A DNA stretch of 64,000 nucleotides from Blastomyces gilchristii SLH14081. Its lineage: Eukaryota > Ascomycota > Eurotiomycetes > Onygenales > Ajellomycetaceae. The stretch spans positions 310,001 through 374,000 of the forward strand of contig NW_003101660.1 of the NCBI RefSeq assembly GCF_000003855.2, in the 5' to 3' direction. A model generated the notes under the pieces. It did not search any database and was not told the origin of the DNA. It saw nothing but the letters and a program-made list of their open reading frames with translations. Made by a program: the position numbers and the translations under genes. Each line of letters begins with the position of its first letter. Position 1 is the stretch's first letter. This document shows positions 53,159-63,812 of the stretch, in pieces.

Positions 53159-54326
53159 ATGGAATCCTATACTTTGCTCGATCAAACTTCTGAAGGTCTG
53201 TATTCGGTGGAGCTATTTCTGCCCCTTTTTCGTGTTCACATCATCTTTCTAACTGCGTTAAATTTAATATCTAGATGCGCTTCATAAGACACGGCTTCTA
53301 AACGTGGAAGAAAAACCATTTAAACGAATCACAAAACGCCTTCTTACTCCTAACTCCTTGGTAGCCACGCCATCTACGTTATTTCCCACCCCACCGCCCG
53401 AAGGAACCGATGAAGAAGCGTCGGCAGCTCAGGCCGACGCTGTCAAGCAGAAGCAACTGGAGGAATGGTGCCAGTTTCGCGAAGATATAACACTCGACTT
53501 TGCTGCTTTTGAAAGTAGTATTGCCAGAATCCAATTTCTTCTTGCAAGCAATGAGAAAGAGCGGAAACGTTATGCGGCCGAAAAGTTGAGAATTCAGTCA
53601 ACAGCGCAAGCTGTGAAGGATAATACGGCTGAGTTGAGGATACAACTGGAAGAAGCACAGAAGACTCTTGCGCTGCGCAAGACATATGATGATCTGGCGG
53701 ACAAGATTACTTCGAATCGATTGCTACGGCCCAGGGAGGATCAACAGGCCAACCTCCAAAAGCTACATGCGGAAATCTCCCAGTTGGAGCAGGAAAGCAG
53801 GGAATATGCGCAGACATGGAGTGAACGCAGAGAGCAATTTGGTAGAATTGTGGAGGAAGGGATGAACCTTCGGCGGTTAATCAGGGATGAGAAAGAGGAA
53901 GTTGAGAGGAGAGAAGGGATGGAGGAAGAAGAGGAGGGTGATGAGGGAGATGTCGGCTCGAAAGGGAGAGGAAGTGCGGTTGGGACTCCGAAGCCAGATC
54001 AAGATAGTGTAACCCCTTCGCATGCTGGGCATGAAGACTCGGGGCCTACCTCGGCACCATCCCAAACAGATAAACAACGCCCGCTGGCTACCCGTGGTGT
54101 GACTCCACTGCGACAAGCGATAAGTGCGTCGTCGACCGATGGGCAGCCGGCAACGCAGGAGCCGGAGGATGAAAATATGATAGATGAAGGGGAAGTTACC
54201 GGATCTGAATCGGGACTGGCGGAGACAATCGGCGACAGTACAAGGCCCGGCTCAAGAGCTGCGGAGTCGCGGCATGCGAAAGGCTCCCTTGAAGACAGGT
54301 TTGGGGACAAGATGGACACCAGCTAG
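53159..54326 (+). CDS. THO complex subunit 7 (THOC7)
   Basis: Subunit of the nuclear THO/TREX complex, which couples transcription to mRNA export. Exons are 53159-53195 and 53275-54326, 362 residues. The intron starts GTCTGT and ends TCTAG, giving MESYTLLDQTSEDALHKTRL and then the family signature LNVEEKPFKRITKRLL. Residues ~60-215 are a long coiled coil: AAFESSIARIQFLLASNEKE, later LQKLHAEISQLEQESREYAQ, as in THOC7. The C-terminal third is an acidic, Ser/Thr/Gly-rich disordered tail (EEEEEGDEGDVG). The same two-part layout is found in other filamentous fungi. The gene looks intact. Confidence 0.88.
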
Positions 54327-54612
54327 TGAAGTAGCGACATGAACGAGGATATTGATACCCGTGCTACAGTTCGGTTGAATACATGTCGGTTCCCAAGCAA
54401 AATATAACAGGGCATACTCGAAATACTCCATGGTGTGTTGATGCATTAGCAGTGCAAAATTGTGAGCCAATTACACGAGTTTGATTCTCGGAGGAGAAAG
54501 TCAGTCAATAATTACAGAATGAGCTATCAAACAAACGAACCCATAATAGAATTGGTGAAGAAATAAATAAGGTATGACTTGCTCCATAACTCCTCGTTTT
54601 CAAACTTGGCAT
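54327..54612. other. convergent intergenic region
   Basis: The 3' ends of THO7 (plus) and the ankyrin gene (minus) face each other here. No other element is recognised. Confidence 0.5.
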
Positions 54613-56284
54613 TCATCCCTTAGGATTCACCCAGACCCGGAGTTCATTGAAGCCTTTAGCTATCGAATCCCCTATGCTCCTTATAACGGTCCATATATGT
54701 TTCGGGATATAAGTAACTAGGTAAATCAGTGCAAAGCCAGTATGCCACAGTATTTTACCGGTAAACCCAAAAAGCGCTCCCATTGCTTTGTAAGTTAACT
54801 CTCCGAAGTCGAGCATTATATCATACACCTTAAGTGGGAATGAGACAAATATTACTCGTAGCACGTCGCAGAATCCATTCCAGATGTCCGTGAGAGTAAG
54901 GCCGCGGAAGAAGGAGGCCACAGCGCTGAGTATGGTATGAATGAGTGAAGCGACTCTTTGAAAAAGGCTCGCTATCGTGGTCGCAACGGATGTCAGTATG
55001 AACCACATCCACTTCGACACACTGATGGCAATTTTCGGTATCTCTTTCGTGAGGACTTTCCAGGTGTGTTTTGGCAGGGTATTTGTGCAAAATTTCCATG
55101 TACTTTTCAGCACATCTGTGACGGCTTTGGGTACTCGTTTAGCTACTTTCCATACCGATTTTGCAAATTTTTTCATCCTGGCTGGTGTTTGTTGAGCTTG
55201 ATATTTCAACCAGGGCAAGAATCCCGCTCTGTTTACCCAACACCATTTGCAGGCCTTCATCAGGGGCTCGACGAGTCCTTGCTTGGGGACGGTCCAAAGG
55301 AAGAATTTTGGAATTTCGTAAAAGATAAAGGCGTTAAATTTGAAAATGGCCTCAAGGGCACGCATTGCTCTCATCATAGACACCTCATGCGCGGTCTTCC
55401 ATCGCTTCCATCCGCCCCCTCGACGTACAGGGAGATAATCGACAACATGCCTGTGGCCGTTTCTTGATGCCAAGCGAAGCGGAAGCTGTCCGTCTGGTGC
55501 GATCTTGGAGTCATCGCATTGATAGGTCTCGATGAACATTTTGACAAGTGGAAGATTTCCAAGCTCAGCAGCCAGTTGTAGCGGGGTTCTCCTGATGGCA
55601 GCGCGCCCGGCGTTCAATGAGCGAAACCCCTGAGCGTAAGTTAGCGTGATGATGAATTGGATGGCCTAAGAGTCCGTTTTATTTTTGGAACGAATGAAAC
55701 CATTTTATTTCCTGCAAACGACCTCGAGCAAAATAAAAGAAGCTTCCTACCGAAATCGCATAGGCATCAGGCTCTGCGCCGAGATCAACTAGTTCTTGAA
55801 TGGTTCGTGTTCTTCCCGCCTTTACAGCAGCTAGCAACGGAGACATACCATCCCTGTCGAGGATATTGGGCGTAGTCAGCTTCTGTGATATAAGCCATGA
55901 AATAGTTTCGCTCTTCCCCGTAGAGATGGATGCAAAAAGAAGACAGTTGACGGCGAGCGCGAGGAATGACAACTCGTCCGCTGCAAGCTCATGCAGGTAA
56001 GTCCCAAACTGAGTGCGCGATGATATGATATCCGATAATCTTTGATGCTCATCCCGTAACAGGTCTTTGACAATGTGGGGATCAAGTTGAGATTCATCAC
56101 TGGATCGCAAAAGTTTGTTCAGGAGTGACTGGACCCTATCCTGGTCATCTTCTCGTTCACGCTGTTCCTGGTCATCTTCATCTCCTGCGTATGTCGGAAG
56201 GCCATCCTCCCTCTCCACGTACACTGGAAGTTCGTCAACGACAGGGGTGTAAAGAGCAGATCGGCATTTTGTGAATGAACTCAT
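54613..56284 (-). CDS. ankyrin-repeat protein with amphipathic/membrane C-terminus
   Basis: Exons are 56284-55751 and 55629-54613, giving 516 residues from MSSFTKCRSALYTP. The frame is open further upstream with a hydrophobic segment, so an earlier start (56464) is possible. Residues ~20-60 are very acidic (EDDQEQREREDDQD). Ankyrin repeats follow: LDRDGMSPLLAAVKAGRTRT and IQELVDLGAEPDAYAI, then after the intron RTPLQLAAELGNLPLVKMFI and LPLRLASRNGHRHVVDYL. The last ~270 residues contain no ankyrins. They form a string of Lys/Trp-rich amphipathic helices (KSVWKVAKRVPK, KSTWKFCTNTLPKHTWKVL) and hydrophobic stretches (FILTSVATTIASLF, FGFTGKILWHTGFALIYLV). This suggests membrane association. The function is unknown. 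Confidence 0.7.
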
Positions 56285-57050
56285 GTTTGACTGCGAGCAG
56301 CACTCTGCTACTTCATGTGGATGGTAGATAGAAGCAAATGCGACGTCCAAAATAAGTAATGAGAAAAGTAAAGCGCAAGCATCCGACACCGAGAAGATGA
56401 CTCTCTTTCGCATCGCTTGGGGGATTGATAAATAGTCTCTTCCTGGCAGTTCCCCGCGCCGCAAGCCATTAGGCAGATGTCAAATTAAATTAGCTCCGCC
56501 CCCTTGTATAGCTATACGTGGACAAGCGAGGCATTATTCCCTCCATCTACGCTGTAGTTTCAGCCACTGAAGCCAAGGGAGCAGGTCAGTTAGTTTATTA
56601 TTCTGTTTTTTCGCTTGTGAGGACGCCACTTGTTTGGCCGCGACCAGGCTGCTGTTCTACATAACTAAGATGGGCAGCCCGAATTTATATAATCATGACA
56701 TATGGTAACTACAGACGCTCCCAAAAAGGAAGCCTCGGATCCTCTACGGAGTACATGGCACGAAATTGGACATTTCTAAGGGTTTTAATGGCCATCACCG
56801 CCATTTTGGTCCTAAAATAGGAATTACTATATTCAGCGAAGGGCTCTTGCGCTACTAGAATCGTTTTGGGTGTTTATTCTGTAGCTATGTGATCACTGTA
56901 AATAGCAATTCATGGACTAATATCCGTACTTTGAACTAGTGAACTGCCATTAGAAAGAAATAAAATATATATTGGAAGATTATAGATTTACAACTCTTTC
57001 GAAACAGACAGATGGAGAAATAAATATGAAAATGAGGCCAAAGTAAGAGA
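56285..57050. other. intergenic
   Basis: Promoter side of the ankyrin gene and 3' flank of TBCA. A TACGGAGTA copy is at 56745-56753. Nothing else is supported. Confidence 0.45.
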
Positions 57051-57622
57051 TCATGACACCTCCCTGACGGCCGTCATCGCTTGTGAAATAGCCTCCTTCG
57101 CGGCATTGATTTCATCCACATTGCTTCCCATTCCTTTCTGTCCTTCCTCAACCTGGATATCAACCAATAGTTAATATGCTGAAGTAAAATTAAGGTGTCT
57201 AGAAAAATTCCACGAACAGGGAAAGGAGTCTAGAGATATTCGAGACAATCCCCAATAGAACAAGACGCACAGGATCTGATGGAAAAGGAAACTCACAAGT
57301 AAATGGTCAACCTTAGCGATAGCCTCTAAGATTTTCTGCTTCATATTCGGTAAGACTTTCTTCGTCTCCTCCAGGGCTTGGCGCTGTACACGAGTCAGAT
57401 TATCAAGTTAACAGAAACCAATGGAATTGGGGTTGCAGCAGGAAATACCTCTTGTCTAAGCATAAATTCCCGATTGCCATCCTCATCTTCACCCGGTTGC
57501 TCGGCATCGAGACGTTTGATGCGTTCCTCCTGCTGTTTTAGTTCGCGGTGGTATGAGGCTTCCTCCTTTACTAGCCGCCGCACCGCTGAGGTTGCAATTG
57601 AGAGGGGGGACAGAGGCGCCAT
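57051..57622 (-). CDS. tubulin-binding cofactor A
   Basis: Small chaperone that holds β-tubulin during folding (Rbl2/TBCA). Exons on the minus strand are 57622-57449, 57383-57297 and 57152-57051, giving 120 residues, the normal length. The sequence is MAPLSPLSIATSAVRRLVKE, then ASYHRELKQQEERIKRL, an acidic loop EQPGEDEDG, RQALEETKKVLPNMKQKILE, and EINAAKEAISQAMTAV. It forms the three-helix bundle of the family; YHRE and RQALEET are its most conserved parts. Both introns begin GT (GTATTT, GTGAGT) and end CAG, and both split codons at phase 0. The gene looks intact. Confidence 0.9.
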
Positions 57623-59698
57623 TTTTGATCGTATGGTGCTTCGTTCTGTTGCACTTGCGTAATCGCAATTCGTGACAGTGGATATCTGTATTGTGTCAGG
57701 GAGTTAGAATAAATGAACATTGATGCTCGGTTTTCAATACAGGTGTGGTTGAAAACTGATGATAAATTGTGATTGTATGACCCGCGAAACAAAAAGCGAG
57801 CAAATGGGACGTAGAAGTCAGTTCAAATACAACCTTGGAAGAATCCAATTTGTTTTGTACTACGGCCTTTCGTCTTGATTGTAGAAGAGTGGGCGTGTTG
57901 GGTGGTGGGGGGTTAAAGGACAGTAACTACCCAGTTTAAAATCAACAGCAGGATAATAATTCCATAAACGTCAAAGAACAAATTGGGATAGGTTAGTTTA
58001 TCATGGTAAGGCATAGATAGATGATCATGGTTACAAAATCAAGCGATCCACGATAATTCGCGGAAAGTCTGAGCGACAGAGGGCAGAAGCGGTTCATGCG
58101 GAGTACTGGATCGCGGTGATACTAACCCCAGGGTTTAAACAAGAGAATGAAAATAAACCTACTAAATTTCTTCGCTTCGATTCGTTATCTGGGATATAAT
58201 GAGCCCGTGATAATCAACGAAGTTGTACAGTTGCTGTAGTGGTTGTTTCGCACGTAGTAACTATGTTTATTTTTTTATATCACGATGAAGTCATGCTAAC
58301 AAGTTTTGGTGGGGGGGGGAAATCATGTGATTGAAAATACTTGGCTTAGTCATATTGCTTTTCGGCATTCGGCATTCGGCAGTTGATTCGCCAATTGCAA
58401 CAAACCCCAGATTTAAACGGAGCTTGATCGACTCGAGAGTTATCGCGTAACATAACCCAACCACATACGGCACGCAGGACTTCATTTCTGATCTGTATGT
58501 TGATGAATGCATCTCGGAAACATCCCCATTACTGGGTCACAAGTCGTTCTGTCTGGGCCACCCACCCATGACCCGTCCTTACTTCCTTGAAGCAACCGCA
58601 CCGCTACTACCCCCTCAGCGAGGAAATTGGTTCAAAGGAGTTCCACATGAGAGATGTACCCCAGGAAAATGTGGTAGATGCTACTGACTCTTAGTTGACT
58701 AAATACCGCGCGTCAAATGTATGTGTTATATATTTAATGAGCGCCGAGGTGCAGAATGTCCAAAGTCGAGTGTCTCTGCTTGTAGGGCCTCGGAAAGGAT
58801 TTTACTGGCTCGGCGGAAAGGGAAAGGAAGGGGTGGAAAGGAGCAGCTAAGAGGACAAGGGAGCCTGGATGGCCCCATTTCTATCGCCATTTAAGTCTTT
58901 GCTACGAAAACGCGCTGGTATCAAGCTATCTTCTATGGTTTCCTTCAGTCAGTTACGTGTTCGTGGAGGACTGCATCAGATGGGGACAGCACCGGGAGAC
59001 AAAACACCTCTAGAAAACTCCAGTTGGGGTGACAAGGAATGTACAACCCTGGAAGTGGCATTTCAAAACTCCGAATAATGAACCAGTTTGTTGGGCATCC
59101 AGGAAAGCCGATCGCGCACAAGTGATCCATTGTTTGATTGGGTCTTGTGGCATACTGACTGGCGCACAATGAACCGGCAAAGATTGCTCAAAATTCGAGA
59201 TTCAGACGCTGTTTGCGGAATCATGCTTCCTCATATTGTACTCTACCCCAGTTTGTCTGACGTCCAAGGCTCAAAAAAATAAAACCCACGGACAAAAATC
59301 TACAGTCTAACCGGTTAGCCAACCTGACGAGCTTGACTTAAGTGCATACCGTTACATCTCTCCTTTTTTCGCCCTCTTGGAAATGCCAGTTGCGGAAAAT
59401 CTGATAGGCGTGGTTGGGCCCACCTGTTGAGGGAGTAAACATCTATACTAACCCAGACGCCTCAGATATTGGCCCGCATAGCTGGTTCTTGTCTTGATAA
59501 TGATGCTTTTAATCATCTTTACTCGATAACATCGCTGATAGGTGCTGAATTTATCTAGTATTTATATATTTTATTCTACGCCTATTGTTCGTGCTATCAT
59601 TCATATTCATTCATTGTTTTTCGTTGAGTTTCTTGATTCTCCAGTGGTTTATCCTTACATGAGAAAGGAACAGGACAACCACTATAGAGAAAGTTAAG
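57623..59698. other. intergenic
   Basis: About 2.1 kb with no gene I can support. Frames at 58869-59078 and 59088-59282 are short and motif-free. A small triplication GGCATTC is present at 58365-58380. The end is the promoter region of the MFS gene. Confidence 0.45.
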
Positions 59699-61666
59699 AT
59701 GGCATGGGGGGTGTTAGATGACAATAAGCTGGCAGACGTTCCAGGGACATCTCTCTTGGATAAAAGGAACACTGAGGGTAGGTATTGAATTCTCAACAGA
59801 ATGTGAAAAGTAGTGCTAATGCAATCGTTAGAATCTGACTCACAGAACCTAAATCTGAAGACGAAGCGAGGTGTTGTTCTTGTGCCTCAACCAAGTGACA
59901 ACATTAATGAGCCATACAACTGGTAAATTTTGGTACTTCATCTTTGCGGCGGGAGCCTTTGGGCTTATTTGTCTGCTAGGTCGGATGTTAAGAAAAACCT
60001 CCTTATGTGGACGTTGGCCCTGGCGTCTGGAGTTGCCGTCTCGTGAGCGCCCTCCTTGTCAACGCCAGCTTAACTTTGGCGATCTTGAATTTACTGATGT
60101 GTTTTTTGGCAATGGAATTTTAGGGTTGGGCCTATAGTTGCCCCTGGTTTGGTCGTCGCTTCTGAAAGATATAAAGTATCACTGGATCAAGTTTCGACAT
60201 TTCTAGTTGGCGTTCTGATCCTGTCCACTGGAGGAGGTACCTTCTTCACCGCAGCGGCAGCAACCGTCTGGGGCAAACGTCCGGTATTCATTATATCAAC
60301 GGGGGTATTACTAGTAACGTGCATATGGGGTTACTTTGCGAAGGTGAGTTTTCCCACATTCTCGTCAAGATTGTGGAGGCTTATGTTGATATTTGCTTAA
60401 AGTCCTTCCAATCGCTGTGGATCATGCGAATCGTTCAGGGCATATCAGCTGCCCCTTTAGAAACCTTGGTAACATCCACTGTATCTGATATATTCTTTGT
60501 TCACGAACGAGGCGAGAAGCTCGCCATCTGGAGTATAGCGATTGTCTCCGGTATCATACTTAGGTGAGATGGCAGTCAGGCTGTTGGCAGTTGGTACAAG
60601 CTGGGACAAATGCTGAACACCACCTTCAGCCAAGTTGTGGCTGGATATATTATTCAGAATCTCGGCTTGTTAACTCCCTTCGGCATCGTAGCATTAGTAT
60701 TATGCATACTTCTGCCCGCAATATTTTTCCTAGTTCCTGAAACTGCCGACTTGCTGCATAAACCTGGACAGGTTGACGAAAAGCTCAATACTGCTCACGG
60801 CGGCAAAAACGCTTCCAAGAAACCATATAGCCAGGAATTGAAAGTATTTAATGGCCGGATATCGAATAAAAGTTTCTGGGTGCTAGCAGCGAAGCCACTA
60901 TCTTTGATCATGTTCCCAGCAGTCGTCTTCAGCACGTTCATCCACGGCAGCTTCCTGACATGGCTCGTGGTATTCGCCATTCTATCCACAAATATATTCT
61001 CAGGCCCTCAATATGGCCTCACACCCTCCCAAATAGGCCTGACAAACCTCCCTCTGCTTGGCGTCGCTCTTATCGGGACCCCGCTTGCCGGTGCCACTGC
61101 CGACTGGCTCGTGTGTTTCATGGCACGGCGAAATAAGGGTATCTACGAACCCGAGTTCCGCCTTCTGCTAATGATTCCCGCGACGATATTCTCCACGGTA
61201 GGATTTATAGGGTATGGGCTGAGCATTGACCGAGGCGCCCCTCTAGCTGTCCCGCTTACTTTCATGGCTCTGCACTCCCTATCCATCCCCTTCGCCACCT
61301 CGGCCAGTTTCACATACGTGCTTGACTGCCATCCGAAAGATGCTAACCAGGCATTTGTCACGATCAATTTTTCCAAGGCTGTGTTTATTTTTATTGCCAG
61401 CATGTTTGTCAATGGGTGGTACTCGGCTCAGGGACCAAGGGAGGTTTTCACTTGGATTACTGTGCTTAATTTTGCGTTTAGTGTGATGACGATCCCGATG
61501 TATGTCTATGGGAAAAGGTTTAGGAGCATTGTAAGTATTTTCCTTCAACTTATCCCTTCGGTTGTTATGGTTCTTTCCAATTCCTTCTTCGAAAATACGT
61601 ATCGCTGAATTTAATTTTCCCATTCTACTCCAGATTGCCAGGAGTGCTATTCTTAACAAGCTCTGA
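59699..61666 (+). CDS. MFS transporter, HOL1-like
   Basis: Major facilitator of the drug:H+ antiporter-1/HOL1 type; the substrate cannot be told. Seven exons: 59699-59777, 59832-59922, 59980-60042, 60124-60343, 60403-60563, 60630-61530 and 61634-61666, 515 residues, all in phase. Intron 1 uses the acceptor GTTAG at 59827-59831 rather than the nearer CACAG, because only this gives ESDSQNLNLKTKRGVVLVPQ. Family marks are MAWGVLDD...VPGTSLL at the start, VLVPQPSDN...PYNW, GPIVAPGLVVASERY (TM1-2), TVWGKRPVFIISTGVLL (loop 2-3), RIVQGISAAPLETLVTSTVS (motif B region), and VVAGYIIQNLGL. The cytosolic loop after FLVPETADL precedes the second half. The gene ends RSAILNKL and looks intact. Confidence 0.9.
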
Positions 61667-62077
61667 GCGAAATGTTTACAATTAGCACACATTCGCCGAT
61701 TGCTGTGTGTTGAATTGCCAGCAGATACTGGAAGTATCCGTGTTTCGGGTTTTATGCCTACCCAAGCTTTGCTACAATAGATCTTGCTCCTTTGTTGTGA
61801 GACCATTATATTCCTGAGTCTGGCAATGTGTTCATAATCAGGATCCGTGACAAAGTCTTATATTGATGTGGTGAGCTTGGCTGAGGCCTGGTTATTTCTT
61901 TGAAAATATTTCTTCTTCAGCCGAGGCTAAATAAATTCCTCGACTTGAGGTTACAAATGTCCCTTATATATATATACATAGATTGGGACACGTATTGCAG
62001 CCGGGAAGAACTATTTGGTACATTTAAACTTGGGATTCTTTTTGTTTATTCGTTTCATTCAATCATAAAATCCGCAA
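61667..62077. other. convergent intergenic region
   Basis: The 3' flanks of the MFS gene and the minus-strand gene that follows. A short TATATATATA stretch is at 61967-61976. No gene is seen. Confidence 0.5.
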
Positions 62078-62905
62078 CTAGGATCCGACTTCAACTGTCA
62101 TACAAAGCGCAGGCCCTTTTTTACTTTCATACAGGCCCATCTCGTTTGCAATTCGTAAGCACACCTCCTTCCACACAATAGATACGTCAACCAGGCCCGT
62201 AGGTATCTTCCCAGGTGCGTTTGCATCATGCTCTCCAGACGCCCGCCAACCAAGTTTCCGGTCGACAATGACGACATCTCTCAAATCTTGCCCCTTGGAG
62301 GCATACAAGTCTTTCGTACGCCCCCAAAACGACTTTTTTGTTGTTGCTATCGTCTTCGCGGCGGGTTCCGGGGCGGGTGCTGGAGAACTCGCTGCATCGA
62401 CAACATCACTGGTCATTTCGCCGCTGGATGAGGGTTGATACAGTCGATGGCCACTTGCAGCAAGTTTTGCTTTCAGAGCAGAGTCCAGCTCCGCAACAAC
62501 GGCTGGCTGCCGCCAGAATTCCATGGCGTTCTCTTCGCCCTGGAGCCGGATCAGCTTGACGACTTCGTTGGACGGGAAGCCGACGATTTGAGGTTCTTCG
62601 GGCGTCGTGTAGGCGTTGCTGACTGCATCTTGCAGGCTGGAGACGGATGAAGGCACAAGGACAAACGTTGTTTTGTAGAGTCCTGAGGCACCTTGCGAGA
62701 GTAAGAGGGGTTCGACGTATTTTGTGAGAATGGCGTCGACTCGTTGGGTCCGGGTGTCAGCGAGTTGAGTTGACAGAGGTAGTCGAGACTGCGATGAGCT
62801 GGGGATGTCTTTGACTGTGTCCTTGTTGTAAACTACAGAGGGGAGTGATTCCTCATATGCAGGAGCCGGGTCGTCCAGGCGGTTGTCAAAAGGGTTTGAA
62901 TCCAT
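62078..62905 (-). CDS. conserved fungal protein of unknown function
   Basis: 275 residues from the Met at 62905 (MDSNPFDNRLDDPAPAYEES); the upstream part of the frame is Ile-rich and looks like leader. The acidic PAPAYEESLP start contains a PPxY-like PAY motif. The middle block reads TRTQRVDAILTKYVEPLL, then GLYKTTFVLVPS and IVGFPSNEVVKLIRLQGEEN followed by FWRQPAVVAELDSALKAKLA. A Pro/Ala linker precedes the conserved end KKSFWGRTKDLYASKGQDL and SIVWKEVCLRIANEMGLYES. The ordering, with a Pro-rich N-terminus and a C-terminal W-x-E-V-C-L-R-I-xNE-x-GLY, resembles uncharacterised proteins of Eurotiomycetes. No function can be assigned. Confidence 0.7.
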   Translation of the reverse strand: MDSNPFDNRLDDPAPAYEESLPSVVYNKDTVKDIPSSSQSRLPLSTQLADTRTQRVDAILTKYVEPLLLSQGASGLYKTTFVLVPSSVSSLQDAVSNAYTTPEEPQIVGFPSNEVVKLIRLQGEENAMEFWRQPAVVAELDSALKAKLAASGHRLYQPSSSGEMTSDVVDAASSPAPAPEPAAKTIATTKKSFWGRTKDLYASKGQDLRDVVIVDRKLGWRASGEHDANAPGKIPTGLVDVSIVWKEVCLRIANEMGLYESKKGPALCMTVEVGS

Positions 62906-63505
62906 GACGATGATGATAATGAAGGGCGCAATCGAATTAATCGCGTTCTCGTTTTCAGTTCTTTTTAGCCCGCAGAGGGATTTGATATTCAACTGTTGCT
63001 CTGCAGCGAGCTATTTCAGCTGAGTGCGAAACAAGCTCTAATTCTTTGAAAGATAGCTGAGTGAATCAACGAACCCAGATACGATGCTTCCTCGATGCGG
63101 GGTGACTATGGCAAAGTTGATTCGCCAACGGGATAGATGCCTGTAGCTTGTGGCCCGAGTCCCTGCTCGTCGATGGAAAATGTCTCGTTGCTCGACAGAA
63201 GTCACTATCAACTTAACTTGGACGTCGAATAATTAAAATTCAAATATGGTGAGTCTATGTATGTATGTACAGTACAGTACATACTTCTGGGGCTGTGTTT
63301 GGTGTTGGCATGATTTGCTTCAAAAACAAAATACGAAACTGGGTTTAGGTAGCGGTTAAGATTTCAATTTCTCTTTATCTGTCCTGACCACCCCGCCCAT
63401 GAGGTCGCAACACGTGTGAATCCCTCGCAGAGGGTCGTTCTAATTAAGAAGTCTAAGGCAAGTTTAAGGTGGGGAAAACTCCCAGGGCTGTCTTGCGGTC
63501 GAATG
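62906..63505. other. intergenic before the mini-retroelement
   Basis: Promoter region of the minus-strand gene. A short repeat of GTAC/TACA units (GTATGTACAGTACAGTACAT) lies at 63262-63281. Nothing coding is seen. Confidence 0.45.
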
Positions 63506-63586
63506 TGTTGGGGGTCCCGGGTTGATCGGCCCTTCTACCAGCAGTGCGCTGGTGGTGATGGAGCTCTTTTGACCCAGTAGCCTACA

Positions 63587-63598
63587 GGTTATGAGCCC
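63587..63598 (+). promoter_or_regulatory. primer-binding site (half initiator tRNA-Met)
   Basis: GGTTATGAGCCC directly abuts the LTR end. Its complement GGGCTCATAACC is the anticodon stem-loop of eukaryotic initiator tRNA-Met, with the diagnostic GGG at the stem base and the CAT anticodon. Confidence 0.8.
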
Positions 63599-63764
63599 GG
63601 TTAGCGTGAGCCCCGCTGTGGTCAACATGCATGGGTTCAATCCCAGGATGGACTTAAGAATAAAAATCCCAACAATATCCCGGACATTAACAGTGCCAAG
63701 AGACACCCTAGGAGTGTGCCCTTGGAGTGAGCCCTAGAAGTGAGTCCAGAAAAAAAGGCCGCTC

Positions 63765-63812
63765 AGAGGAGCCACTGAGAGGAGTCCCTGAGAGGAGTCC
63801 CTGAGAGGAGTA
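63765..63812 (+). repeat. 13-bp purine-rich tandem repeat
   Basis: About three and a half units of GAGAGGAGTCCCT with a diverged first unit (CAGAGGAGCCACT) lie just upstream of the right LTR of the mini-retroelement. Confidence 0.85.
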
